Positions 1-11,510 of a stretch of DNA of 64,000 nt are shown in pieces; the first letter of the stretch is position 1; each line of letters starts with the position of its first letter. The DNA comes from Liolophura sinensis. Its lineage: Eukaryota > Mollusca > Polyplacophora > Chitonida > Chitonidae. The translations under genes and the position numbers were made by a program. The notes under the pieces are model-generated. The model was not told where the DNA came from, did not search any database, and saw nothing but the letters and a program-made list of their open reading frames with translations. The stretch spans positions 50,091,682-50,155,681 of the forward strand of contig NC_088300.1 in assembly GCF_032854445.1 (NCBI RefSeq). The letters are read 5' to 3'.

Positions 1-1083
1 CCTACCTCTGTCTAGAGCCAGTTTGATAACAGCTTCGTTGGCAGACTGGCATCGCTTTACAGAGTTCTTACTCAAGGCCGGGAGTTCAAGGCTGTAGGAA
101 CGCTGGTTAATCCCCGTCTCTCTCCTTTTCTTCATTTCCGGTGACTCCCCTTCCCGGCGGGCGGGACTTGGGCGTTTCTGACGGACGTTCAACGAGTCAA
201 ACCGACGAGTGAGCCTACGGCTGCTAGGACGTCTTATCTGAGAAAGACAATATAGAAATGTGATTAGTGAGTGCAAGTGTGAATTTACTTAGCATGTGTT
301 GCCCTGTGTAGTGCGGAACATCGTGGAGATGCAATAATACGTATTAACCCGCGTAAATCAATCATCCAATGGCGCCTTGAAACCATTATTGAAATACAGT
401 AACAAGGTCACAATGACCTACTTCGTCTTCGACAATACCTCATTTTCTATGGTAACCTGATTCAGATGATCTTTTTGCAGAAATATTGTAGTAATTTTCG
501 GACATTTATTATCGTTCGACATAATGTCTGAAAGGCTGTTATCTTTGTAGATCTTCGTTATTTTTATGCTGGGTAACGATTTATTGGGACGTATGTATAA
601 TGGCCTCACGTTCACACCTCATATTTACGGTTAAATGACAGCGACATCGTGCTTTCCAGATACAGGTAATGCCTAGAAACCTATATACATGAAGATTTTA
701 CGTACCGTGTAGAGCCCCTGGACTGGAGACTTGGGAGCTGTGTCCAGTAAAGGGGCGTGTAACAAACTCTGGAAACGGTCCGGGGTATCATGAGAGACCT
801 ACATGAAACGAGATATCTGTTATACGCCTGACCAGTGGAGAGTAACGCAGTATAGAGCAATACTTTCCTTAGGTTTATGAATTAATGTTCACAAACCCAT
901 CTTTTGCTTACATTTTATAAGTTCGCCTTTAAATTAAACTCATGTTAATGTGTGATGGCTTTAATCTTCCGTTTGATGATTTCGATGAACTTTCGATTCA
1001 TTAGTAATTTTTGCTACAAAGAACATTTAAAACTGTTAATTGATCTGCTAGAACTGGATTTCCAAAATAAACAGCACACGCAC
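1..1083. other. Unassigned DNA left of the candidate exon
   Basis: No supported gene. Positions about 80-240 are more GC- and CpG-rich than the rest of the window; the remainder is AT-rich with many stops. If the exon at 1084-1212 is real, this stretch is the start of its first intron, because the donor site faces left and no continuing exon is convincing here. The minus-strand open frame at 418-615 has no recognisable domain and is probably chance. Confidence 0.4.
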
Positions 1084-1212
1084 CTCAAAGTCCAGCTTGG
1101 AGTTAATGAATCCATCCAGCGAATCCTCACTCTCGAAATCCCCAGATCCAGCAAGACAGAGGCTGCTAACGTCATCCCCAACACTCACACCGCTGTCTGG
1201 AGAGTCGCTCAT
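1084..1212 (-). CDS. Candidate first coding exon, acidic serine-rich N-terminus of an unrecognised protein
   Basis: An ATG at 1212 (minus strand) opens exactly 43 codons, starting MSDSPDSGVSVG and ending in SKLDFE, followed by a splice donor GAG|GTGCGT, so the exon ends in phase 0. The peptide is rich in Ser, Asp, Glu and Gly with no low-complexity run of a single residue, and its composition differs from the hydrophobic junk frames around it. Acidic Ser-rich N-termini of this kind are common in transcription factors and signalling proteins, but no domain is present and I do not recognise the family. The open frame continues upstream past the ATG without a better start. The next exon would lie left of the window or deep in the intron. 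The opposite strand is also open over this stretch, which weakens the case. Confidence 0.4.
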
Positions 1213-2706
1213 CTGCACTGAGCTGTCGTTCGCCTTTACCGATAACCCTTGAAGGCTAATGGACAAGAAGTTTGTTTGATGTTATGCTAGGGCAGGGCGT
1301 TCAGATATTAACGAAAGTCTCAACTCTTCCGCTGAGAAAATTCTTTATCTCGGACTGAAAAAAAATTCAGCTTAACACGACAAAAGGTTATATTTAAATC
1401 TATGTATTTACTCGCAGATCTTTTTCTGTGCAATCACGGTAGACACATTTATAAATGTGAAGAATATCTCATTAAAGATAATCCTTTTGCATTCTGTATA
1501 AATTGAAATATAATACGGGTGTGTAAAATGCTTAGATTTATTCAATCATCAATAACTGTAAGGTACATGACAATATAAATAAAGGGTTCTGGTGACAACG
1601 TGTATAACAAATACCGTAACATACATAAATTTCCCTACAGTGACCGTTTCTTACTTCTTTTCCAGCTTTTCAGGAAGGCTTCCGGGTGGTCGGACAGGCG
1701 ACTGATCTGTAAAAGAAGCACACCGGCTGTAAATTATTTACCGATGGACGCTATAAGCCGCCTGGTGTGGTGACAGACACGGGCTAAGCAATTAGCCCTA
1801 TTATTACTTTAATGACCACCTGCTAGGTGATAATTGGTGATAGTATCTCGAAATACCTGCACACAGCTACGATAAATTAATATAAAACCAGGAATAAAAA
1901 TCATACTGCAGCTGTAACTGTTTTTATTGAAAGGATAAAAAAATTTAAGTTTTCTGTACAATACTTGTATAAACCATGGGTTGATTGCATAGGGGATAAA
2001 ATTAACACGTTTGCATTTTTTGCAGATTTTTCTTTTGGGATATTGGAAATCGTGTAGCCATAACTTTGGATTTGGTTATGAAAGCATCTGTCATGTGTTG
2101 CAGCTACATGCTCATGGACTGGAATAGGGTCTACTGACATACCATAGATGAGGTTAGCGGCGATAGGTCCTGCTGATGGTCTGCTCAGCTGGCCGATCCC
2201 ATTGGGTGATGTGCTCTCTTCAGATCTGTTACATATCAAGTATCAACTGTTACAAAGATAGTCACAGAGAATATTAATATCTGAGGCTTGATAAACTAAA
2301 ACGTTCCACGGTTATTACAACCATTCGCCGAGCATGGCCGATAGTCCCAAACAGCTTACAAGTTGTCAAGCGTATGTTGTTAGAATCTCCAGTGAAAAAG
2401 TCGAGTAGGCAGAATACATGCACTGGTTATCTATAGAACATTTAATATGCTGTCTAGCATCTCCACTAGTACAAGACGCTCAAAAATTGGATCCCGAGGA
2501 AATATACAACTGGCTAGTCGACTGGAGTGGTCTACAATGCATAGAAAAGGATCATACGAATCGCGATCCACGCTCGCTATGCAAACCAAATTATTGTGAA
2601 ACGAACAAAGGGTGTTCCAGCCATGTCTTGAAGAGAACCCAAAAATCAGAATACCCCCCACCCCCCGCAAGACAATGTTGTACAGCACAAAGATAAAGAT
2701 ATCAAA
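1213..2706. other. Unassigned DNA, possible upstream region of the candidate exon
   Basis: Nothing I can name. A 112-codon minus-strand frame lies at 1901-2239; its middle looks protein-like in composition, but it has no motif I recognise and no splice or promoter context, so I do not call it a gene. If the exon at 1084-1212 is a first exon, its promoter should lie in the left part of this stretch; no TATA box stands at a convincing distance. Confidence 0.4.
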
Positions 2707-2832
2707 TTCTCATTAACTGCAACAGCCCACATACAATCGGTGTCGCCTTGCACTCAGGACATTCGGTAATTCGCATTAACTGCGGCATTCCACATAAAGT
2801 CCATGTCGCCTAGCACTCAGGCCCTTTGTAAA
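2707..2832. repeat. Two-copy imperfect tandem repeat, unit about 63 bp
   Basis: Copy 1 (about 2707-2769) and copy 2 (about 2770-2832) share the words CATTAACTGC, CCACATA, TGTCGCCT and GCACTCAGG in the same order and spacing. Divergence is clear, so the duplication is not recent. No coding sense is seen. Confidence 0.6.
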
Positions 2833-3110
2833 GTAAAGGGCACATTTTAAACTAGATCAGGTGTCAATATTTGACATGCAGGCAGAGTGACGTACAGAGC
2901 TGCAGTTTGCTTACCTGATCATCAATCCAGATTCAGAGACATGTTTAGCGAGCATGCTCATGTCGACTGGAACAGTTGTAGTCTTGCAGAAGTAGAGGAA
3001 AGGACGAGGTGAATGCAAGGATCAAGAAGCACTGGTATGAAGACACAGTTTAAGGAATGTGTCTTATATATTCTGAGAACAATGATCACCGTCAGGTGGT
3101 ATCATAGATA

Positions 3111-3570
3111 ATAGCCCTGGTATGCCTCACCGTAGGGTGTCATCATACCTGACTGTCACCACGCGGACAAACTTAACCTCCTAGGGTCAAGCCATCAATT
3201 AAGATCCAGGCTGGCCGATGCTTATTAGCTCTCCCCTCCGATTTCCCTTCGCCGAGAAAAGACAATGTTTTCATTGTTTCTGTGACAGTGGCGGTCATAA
3301 TCCACCTTAATTAGCCCGGCACATGGGCAAGTTTGGAGGAACGTCTGGCAGATTGTCCCCGGGACACTATCGCCCGTGGGTCAGGGAAGAAAGCCCCCTC
3401 GTAGGGTTCGGAGAGGCACGGGATGTGACATGTACTATACCAGGTGATGATCCCTGGGTGTCTTCCACAGACGTGTTTGGTCAAGAGTACTGTGGCACGC
3501 GATAGTTTACCCGTGGGTCTGACACATAACGTCATTATCAGATTAGATCTATATTAAAGTAAGAAAGTCG
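3111..3570. repeat. Dispersed ~470-bp module, copy A
   Basis: Nearly identical to 11041-11500 and recognisable at 16200-17015. It contains short open frames on both strands (for example 3311-3535 minus) that are also open in copy B, but copy C is disrupted, so I treat them as chance. High GC compared with the flanks. It sits at the left edge of the first large repeat unit. Function unknown; it could be a remnant of a non-autonomous element or simply part of the duplicated segment. Confidence 0.75.
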
Positions 3571-6500
3571 CCACTTACTTCATTACCTTTTCACTTCAAG
3601 ATATATTGTCTGTATTATATTCACTTTGCTTTTATTTGAAGAGATATACCTACATGCTCTATGATACACTTTGAAACATACTCTTTTCATAAAATATTCG
3701 ACGTTTTTATTATTTACAACTTGATACCTATGCACATTTGTTCTTCAAAATTTCTGAAAGGAAACAGTTGAAATAAACCTGTGTGGAATCCTCATTTTAT
3801 AGTAATATTCATTCCTGTTTCACCCATAATCCCATAAGGATTGGGTGAGAACAGGCGACATTGTCAGGGAAACTAACATGGCGCCGACCGAGTTTGGCGG
3901 GTGTGATTTCTAATACCTCACCTGTGATATCTGTGGGAATCTCGTGTGATATCGGCACTGAAATTTTAATTTTGTAATTCGAAAGTTCGTATTCTTTACT
4001 TTGTGTGACTAAGACCAAAAAGAAACCTAATCTTACTGATAATATTAGAACATTCCCTTTTTGTTAGTTTATTTTATTCCATTTAACAATTTATTACTAT
4101 ATTTTGACGCTTCAAATGTATTCGGAAAACATCCACCCCCCCCCCCCCCCCCATTAATAAGATTAGTTTACAAAAAGTGAATGTAAGTATTCTCATAGCT
4201 TCTAGTAGAATTAACATACGTAAATTTACCCAAATATCCAGAGGTAGGCAACTTGATGAATTCGATTACCCAGCTAAATCCAAAAAGGATTTAATGGTAA
4301 ATAGCCAATTTCTGTGTGGATTTAGCTTAACGACATTAGATAATTAAACCACCAACAAAGACGTGTGTACATGAAGCCTCCGAGCGTGCGCACACGGGTA
4401 ATGAGACCGGCCAGCTAATCCGAGAGGGAGTTGCGGGAGGTCCAGACAAAATTGGATAGAAAACATACCTTTGACTGTCTGCTTAAAACAAAATCTCCAA
4501 AAAGCAATCTGAATAGGCAGGACAATTTCTTGAGTTTGTATTAGGTAATTCTGATGTACAGAAGAACCCCAAAACTATAGCCCTTTTCTCCTTCAGGGAT
4601 AGAGATGATTCAAAATGGCGCGCCCTTGCAGAAGACTTGGAGATAAATATATATGTCACGTGTTTTGCATCTTCGAGCTGTCATTGTTTATTTATTGGCC
4701 ATATCTACTGGTCATTGACTCTGTTTTATTCCTGTTTTATATAGTACACTTCTATTACTCCCAAAAGCTTATCTTTAAAAAAAAAAAAACAAATGGGTAA
4801 ATTAAAAATTGTAGTTTGGTAAGGATTTTGTTTAAAATTTTTATAGTTGTACGTAGGTTACCTACTTTATCGATTTATCCTTATACCACGATGTTTATAC
4901 TTCTACTAATTAACGATAAAATTACTCCTGTGAGAGATATTTGGGTGTGGGTTGATAATTGACCAAATTTTTTACTTTCCAAATTTCAATTAGCCGATCA
5001 CTTTTGGTCGTATGAAAACGTTTGATGGGATGGAATATTTGATTAATCTTTATGTCTCTTGAACATAAAATGTCAATCTTGTAGTGACGACTAGTACTTT
5101 CAAAGACTAAAAGTCACTTGAATTGAAAGCAGTTATCACAGACGTAGTTTGTGATATGTCTCGCCAACCTCAAACATGCAAACATAGCCTCACGTGAGGA
5201 CAAGCCAGAATGAGTTGTGACAAGGTAACAGGGACAGGTGATTCAATATGGCAACCTCCTAAAGGCCAGTTTATCCAAGGTGGTCTAACGCAAATCAATG
5301 TTTGTTTAGAATCTTTTGTGGGCGATCAAAAAAAAAATCCTTACTACTGAATACATATGGCGTAACATTATTGCAGCTATAGTGTGGCGATATAAAAAGA
5401 AACATCACTGCCGTTATTAGCAGCCATTGTTTTCAATTTAATCCGCCTATGTACATTTAATTTCTCTTAACTTCATTTAAAATGAATACGTGTGTGTATT
5501 TTACAGTACTCCTTTGTTTCTGCTAATAATCAAACACGCCTTCCATTTTGCGCGTTGAATTTATGACTGTTGCATCTTTAACTTTCTATCCTGGTGAAAA
5601 CGCAACTTGCAAATTATAAAAAGAGCCGTCGTAGAAATGAGATTACAAGAAAAGTTTCGATGTGGCTTTTGTTTGGATGTAGATTACAAAGAAATACATT
5701 CTTTGGTGCAAACCAAAATGTTTAGCCACAAGTTAAATTATTAATATTCTGGCGTTAAGTTGAGTGTGGTTTCAGGTTAATTGTATTGTCTAATCAACTC
5801 CGATGCATCCCGTCTTTTGCTGGCCCCGGTACAGAGAGTATCATCCCCGCAGAGGGGCCTTAATCCCTATAGAACGAGGCCTCCCGGCCAAGTGTACAGA
5901 TAATCAGGCTTAATCACCGATTTCCTGTTAAAGACAAGCTGTAGGCCATTTTTACAGAAAGAATGCAATATTTTTTAGTTTAGTCAGCAAACCTGCAGAG
6001 ATCCTTGCTTCAACATCTAAACTCAATTCCTCGAAAGTCCTGTTGTCTCCAACAAAGATCGTCTAAGCTTACACTGTCTGCATAATAGAACATCTGAAGT
6101 TATATTGTTACAATTATGTTTTCTCACCCACGATCACCTTGCCCACTCTTTGGTGTTTCAATAAGGGCGAGTTATGTCAGACTCTTGAACAGGTACGCAA
6201 ATAAATTCTTCAAGATATCACGTGACATGCACCTATGAACAATGTGAGATATTATTCTAACTTACAGTGGCTACAGTGGTTTTAAAAGTTAATATTGGTT
6301 AAAAACGATGGTTTGGCCAATAACATGATGTTGGATAAATTGTACACATTCGTCTGACGAAAAAAGAAGAATTGTTGACATATTTCAACTTCGGTGTGAA
6401 ACCTTCGCTATTGTATTCGTGTACGAATTTTCAACTACTTGTCACAGTGTATTGGTTGAAATATGAACAGTTGCCGTTTAAAAATTCAGACACAGGTTTT

Positions 6501-6620
6501 TATTGTGAGAAAACAGCTAATGCAAAATCAGCCTTATTTGGTCAGGCACAGGAACCTTTCCAGCAACGCTTGCTCAGCCGTTTATTTGATATGCGCGTTT
6601 GTCATATGAACTAATATAAT
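3571..6620. repeat. Large repeat unit I: spacer plus ~2.8-kb block
   Basis: From about 3830 the sequence follows the same order of islands as 7010-9830 and 12010-14510: the AACATGGCGC-containing island (about 3860), the wet-pyrimidine/AATCCAAAAAGG island (4280), GAGACCGGCCAGCTAATCCGAG (around 4403), the Tc-poor TCTCGCCAACCTCAAACATG island (5159), a GC-rich island with the words GTACAGAGAG and CATCC (5830) and the CACCCACGATCACCTTGCCC island (6125). No reading frame is shared among the copies, so the unit looks non-coding. A C-only run stands at 4135-4152. Confidence 0.7.
5188..5199. promoter_or_regulatory. Perfect 12-bp palindrome with an E-box core
   Basis: CCTCACGTGAGG is a perfect palindrome containing CACGTG, the class-B E-box bound by bHLH factors of the Myc/USF/CLOCK type (family knowledge). 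The same 12 bases recur in unit III at 13312-13323 while unit II has a changed version near 8337. Whether it is bound is unknown; it may only be an inherited word of the duplication. Confidence 0.3.
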
Positions 6621-9600
6621 ATATTTGACAGAAAAGTGGTAGCATATGTTATGTTAAATGTGTAAATTTGGAATGTTGTTTCACAGACATGATCTAAAAA
6701 TGTTAACTGTTTTTGTTTTACTGATTTAGTCCTTGTATACATGGCAAACTGAAGTAAACTGGGTATATCAAAGTTCAACTTAAAGTTTGTGTCCCTGTTA
6801 AATATTTATATCTAACTCAATAAAATGGCAACTTGTGTACAAAATTCAATGAGGGATATCACTAGTCGGTAGAAAATGAACTAGATTTTTCATCCTAAAT
6901 CTCCTACAAATATGTGTGGTTAGCAGTTTTTACATGTGAGCTAAATCTGTGTCTGTAGTAGCCTTTGTTTTCCACGGTGTTTCCCTACACAAACACACAA
7001 GTCCTCCCCACCCTCTGATGAGGGAGAGTTTTAGAACAGACGACATTGTCAGGTGAACTAACATGGCGCTGTCCCAGTTGGGTCGGTGTCAAGTGACTGA
7101 TAATATGTCGACTTTCAACATCACCCGGGTGGGAATCTCGTGTGATATCGGCATTGGAATTCTAAATCTGTATATCTTCATATCCTTGACTTTATGTTAC
7201 TTAGACTAAAAAAGAAGCCTAATCCCACTGATAACATTAGAACTTTTCTTTTTAGTCTATTTTACAGTTTCGTACTATATTGTGACGCTTCAAATGTATC
7301 AGGAAAAACTTTCAGAAATAATATTCTGAAATCAGCCCCTGTAAAATCAATTTTTACAAAGAGTGTATGTAAGTATTCTTACAGCTTCTATTAGAATTAA
7401 TAACAGGTAAATCTTCCCAAATGTCCATAGGTAGACTAATTTTATGTTTGATGAATTCGATTGCCCTATATCAAATTCAACCAAGCCCAGGTAAATCCAA
7501 AAAGGATTTAATGGTAACTAGCCAATTTCTGTGTGGATTTAGCTTAACGATATTAGATAATTAAACCACCTACAGAGACGTGTGCACATGAAGCCTTGGA
7601 GCATGCGCACACGGGTAATGAGACCGGCCAGCTAATCCGAGAGGGTTGTTGGGGGAGGCCCAAACAAAATTGGATAGAAAATATACCTTTGACTGTCTGC
7701 TTAAAACAAAATCTCCAAAAAGCAATCTGAATAGGCAGGACAATTTCTTGAGTTTGTATTAGGTTATTCTGATGTACATAAGAACGCCAAAACTATAGCC
7801 CTTCCCTCCTTCAGGTACAGAGATGATTCAATACAGCGCTTTCTTGCATACGCCATGTGCTTTGTTTCATCTGTCAATGGGCTATATTTTATTCCTGTAT
7901 TGCATAGTATACTTCTTTTACGCTCTTTACAAAAGACGCATGGGTAAATTAAAATTAAAAACTGTATTTTAACACAGATTTTATTTACAATTCCAGTACC
8001 TCTATACAGGTTACCTACTTTATCCAATTATCCTTATACCACGATTCTTATACTTCTACTAATTAACGATAAAATGACCCCTGCGCGGGATATCGGAGCG
8101 TGGGCGGTAACTGACTAATTTTCTACTTTCATAATTCCAATAAGCTGATCTCTTTTGTCGGCATGAAACTTTTGATGGAATGGAGTATTTGACTAGTCTT
8201 TATGCCTCTGGAACATGAAATGATACATATGGCTGCGTTGACTACTATTTTCCTACGCTAAAAATCACTGTATTGAACTGAAAGTTCACAGACGTTGTTT
8301 GTGATATGTCTCGCCAACCTCAAACATGCAAACATAGCACGTGGGGGCAAGCCGGAATGAGTTGTGACAAGGCAACTGGGTCACGTGATATGGCACCCTC
8401 CAGAGGGCCAGTTTAGACAATGTGGTCTCATTCAGATCACTGTTTGTTTCTCCGTCTGGCACTTGTGTAGAATCTTTTTGCTAAGGAACAAAAAACAAAA
8501 AACTGTTAGTACTGTTACTACTATTATTGCAGCTTTAGGGTGGCGATATACGAAGAAACGTCACCGGTGTTAATAGCAGCTATTTTGTACGCGATTTAAT
8601 TCCTTTGTATATTTTTTAACTTCATTTAAAATGAATACGTGTAAGTATTTTAAAGTATTCTTGTGTTTCCGCTAAAAAAAATCCATATAGTCTCTTCCAT
8701 TTTGCGCGTTGCATGCGTGACTAATGCATCTTCAACTTTCTATCCCGGTGAAACACTGCTTGCAAAGTATAAAAAGGAATCGAGATAAAACGAGATTAAA
8801 ACGTGATTACTGGAATAGTGTCGATGTTATTTCTGGCTTAGATAAATACATATATCAGTCTGACATGCGTAATCTTTTAAACACCATAATTGCATGCTTT
8901 GATGCAATCAAAAATGCTTAGTCACAAGTTAAATTATTTCGATCATGGTGTTAAATTGTGTGCGGTTTCAAGTTAATGACATTGTCTAATTAACTCCGGT
9001 GCATCCAGTCTTCTGCTTATCCCTGTACAGAGAGTGTCATCCCTGTTGATGGGGCCTAATCTCTGTAGAGGGAGGTGGCCCGGCCAAGTGTACCGATAAT
9101 CAAGCTAAATTCGTGATTCCCTGTTAAAGACAACCTCTTTGTAGGTCATTTTTACAAAAAGAAAGCAATATTTTTAATTTGTTTAGCAAATCCTTGTTTT
9201 ATCACGTAGACTAAATTCGTCCATAGTTTGATTGTCTCCACGAATAATAGTCTAAAACTGCACTGTCTACACAACATAACATCCGATGTTATTTTTTTAC
9301 AATTACGTTTTCTCACCCAAGATCACCTTGCCCACTCCTTGGTGTTTCAATGAGGGCGAGTTATGAAAGACACTTGAACAGGTGCTCAAATCTCAGGCCG
9401 ACGAATAAATTGTTCATGATATCCCCTGAGGTGCATCTGTGGCTAATATGCGGGATATTATACTAAGTTACCAGACACTAAAACGTCTAAACAAACACAC
9501 CTTATAACAGCTAATTATAACTGTAGTAAAGCATCGCTTTAAACAAGTAATATTCTTTTTAAAACGAAGGTGGGCTAAGAACATGGTGTTTGATGAATTG

Positions 9601-9830
9601 TACACCTGCGGGAAGTTCGACCAAGTAAAAGGTATTCTTGCCTTTTTTCAACTTTGGTGTGGAACCTTTGCTATTGTAGTCATGTATGACGTTTTACGTA
9701 CTTATCACAGTGAATTTCTCGAAATATTACCAGATTTCGTTGAAAAATTCAGGCACGGGTTTGATTGTGAGAACAGAGCTTTTGTATAATCGGCCTTATT
9801 GAGCCTGGAACAGGAACACTGCTTAAGCAT
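6621..9830. repeat. Large repeat unit II: spacer plus ~2.8-kb block, lacking the 470-bp module
   Basis: The spacer 6621-7010 matches the spacer of unit III (about 11590-12010), and 7010-9830 matches units I and III island by island. The 470-bp module that should precede the spacer is missing: unit I's block runs directly into this spacer near 6620. So the module was lost here or units I and II arose by a duplication that excluded it. Open frames such as 9583-9789 are not kept in the sister copies. Confidence 0.7.
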
Positions 9831-10889
9831 CGCCCTAAAGTGGCATTTCATTTGTGGGTTACAAGAGAAATTCCCCTAGCGGGGTAACGATGGATAAGGG
9901 AGCTGACATTTGTTTTACTGCGTGACATTTCCCGGTTTCAACCATTCAACTAACGGTTGCTTGAGTCAACGCATGCAGACTTCTGGCACGTGAAAGCTTT
10001 CCCTCTCACATGTATGTCATGCAGGTGATGAAATCGCCACTGGGAATTCCTTTATTACTGATAAGCCAATGCTAGCATTATATAAGAATATGTCTGCACC
10101 AACGTCAATATTGACAACCCAGTTATGTTCACTCCCACTTGTCCGACTGTACTAGTCGTCCTTTTGAGTGTGATTTTGTCGTCTTATGATATGTGAAATA
10201 TGAACAACTGTTATTCCATATTCTGAATAAGACCAACACATGTATTACATATACACTAAATACTAAAAATATTTATCTGTCCAGCATAAAAATAAAACAA
10301 ATAAAAATACGCCATTTAATTTAAATTATATAAGTTCCGCCCACTTGTTCTCGTGATTTTTATAAGACAATATTTCCCTGTGTAACTCTGCGTCTTGTAT
10401 CAGTGGAGAAAAGTTCAATTCCAACGATGTAATTTACTTGTATGTAGTTCACATTATCAGCACAGATACATGATACAGATTGTTGGAGTCCGCGTCGTCC
10501 TTTCCGACGTTGATGATATCTACAAATAAGACAGGGTTCGCATCTTCTTTCCCTTCTGTCGGATTTCCACATGTAACTCCTTCAATGCCGCTGCCCCCAG
10601 TCCCCCAAACTTATTCTCGCCTGTTTTACATTCCAGTCCAGGTTGTAGGACCAAATTTCAAACATACTGCTCATTACGAGGGGCCATACATAGTCAAATG
10701 AGAGCCAAAAACTAAAGCAAATTTAAAAAACGAAAAATAAATTAAAAAATGACCAAAAAATGAAGATTAATAATAAAAGCATGTCAGAATTCATGTATTG
10801 CCGAAGTTGCTAAATATATATATTACGACGTTATACGCATATTTTGTATATCTGCTAAAGGTTCTCAGGGTCAAGGTGAGGTACTGTTA
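9831..10889. other. Stretch between repeat units II and III without a recognised gene
   Basis: No clear match to the neighbouring units. A 73-codon plus-strand frame at 10480-10701 ends in a proline- and tyrosine-rich stretch that looks protein-like, but the minus strand is open over part of it, and there is no convincing start context, splice site or recognised motif. AT-rich around 10230-10330 and 10700-10830. Confidence 0.4.
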
Positions 10890-11510
10890 GAGTTGTAAAA
10901 TGTTATACTTTCTTAAAGCTTTGGACCCGCCGTATATTTGTCATAGTTTGTTCCGGTGTGCCATTTTCTTTTTGGAAGGTTTTTGCATATAAGTGACCTG
11001 CCTTTAGATTACAAATTTTTTATTACGGTGACCACAGATAATACCGCTGGTATGATTCACAGTTGGGTGTCATTACACCTCACTGTCACCACGCGGACAA
11101 ACTTAACCACCTAGGGTTAAGTCATCAATTAAGATCCAGGTCGGCCGATCATTATTAGCTCTCCCCTCCGATTTCCCTTCGCCGAGAAAAGACAATGTTT
11201 TCATTGTTTCTGTGACAGTGGAGGTCATAATCCACCTTAATTAGCCCGGCACATGGGCAAGTTTGGGGGAGCGTCTGGCAGATTGTCCCCGGGACACTAT
11301 CACCCGTGGGTCAGGGAAGAAAGCCCCCTCGTAGGGTTCGGAGAGGCACGGGATGTGACATGTACTATACCAGGTGATGATCCCTGGGTGTCTTTCACAG
11401 ACGTGTTTGGTCAAGAGTACTGTGGCACGCGATAGTTTACCCGTCGGTCTGACACATAACGTCATTATCAGATTAGATCTATATTAAAGTCAGAATGTGG
11501 CCACTGGAAG
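10890..11510. repeat. Dispersed ~470-bp module, copy B, with left extension
   Basis: 11041-11500 is nearly identical to copy A. Homology with copy C runs further left, to about 10890 (shared words GTGACCTGCCTT and GGTGACCACAGAT), which shows the original module was longer than the part left at copy A. Confidence 0.75.
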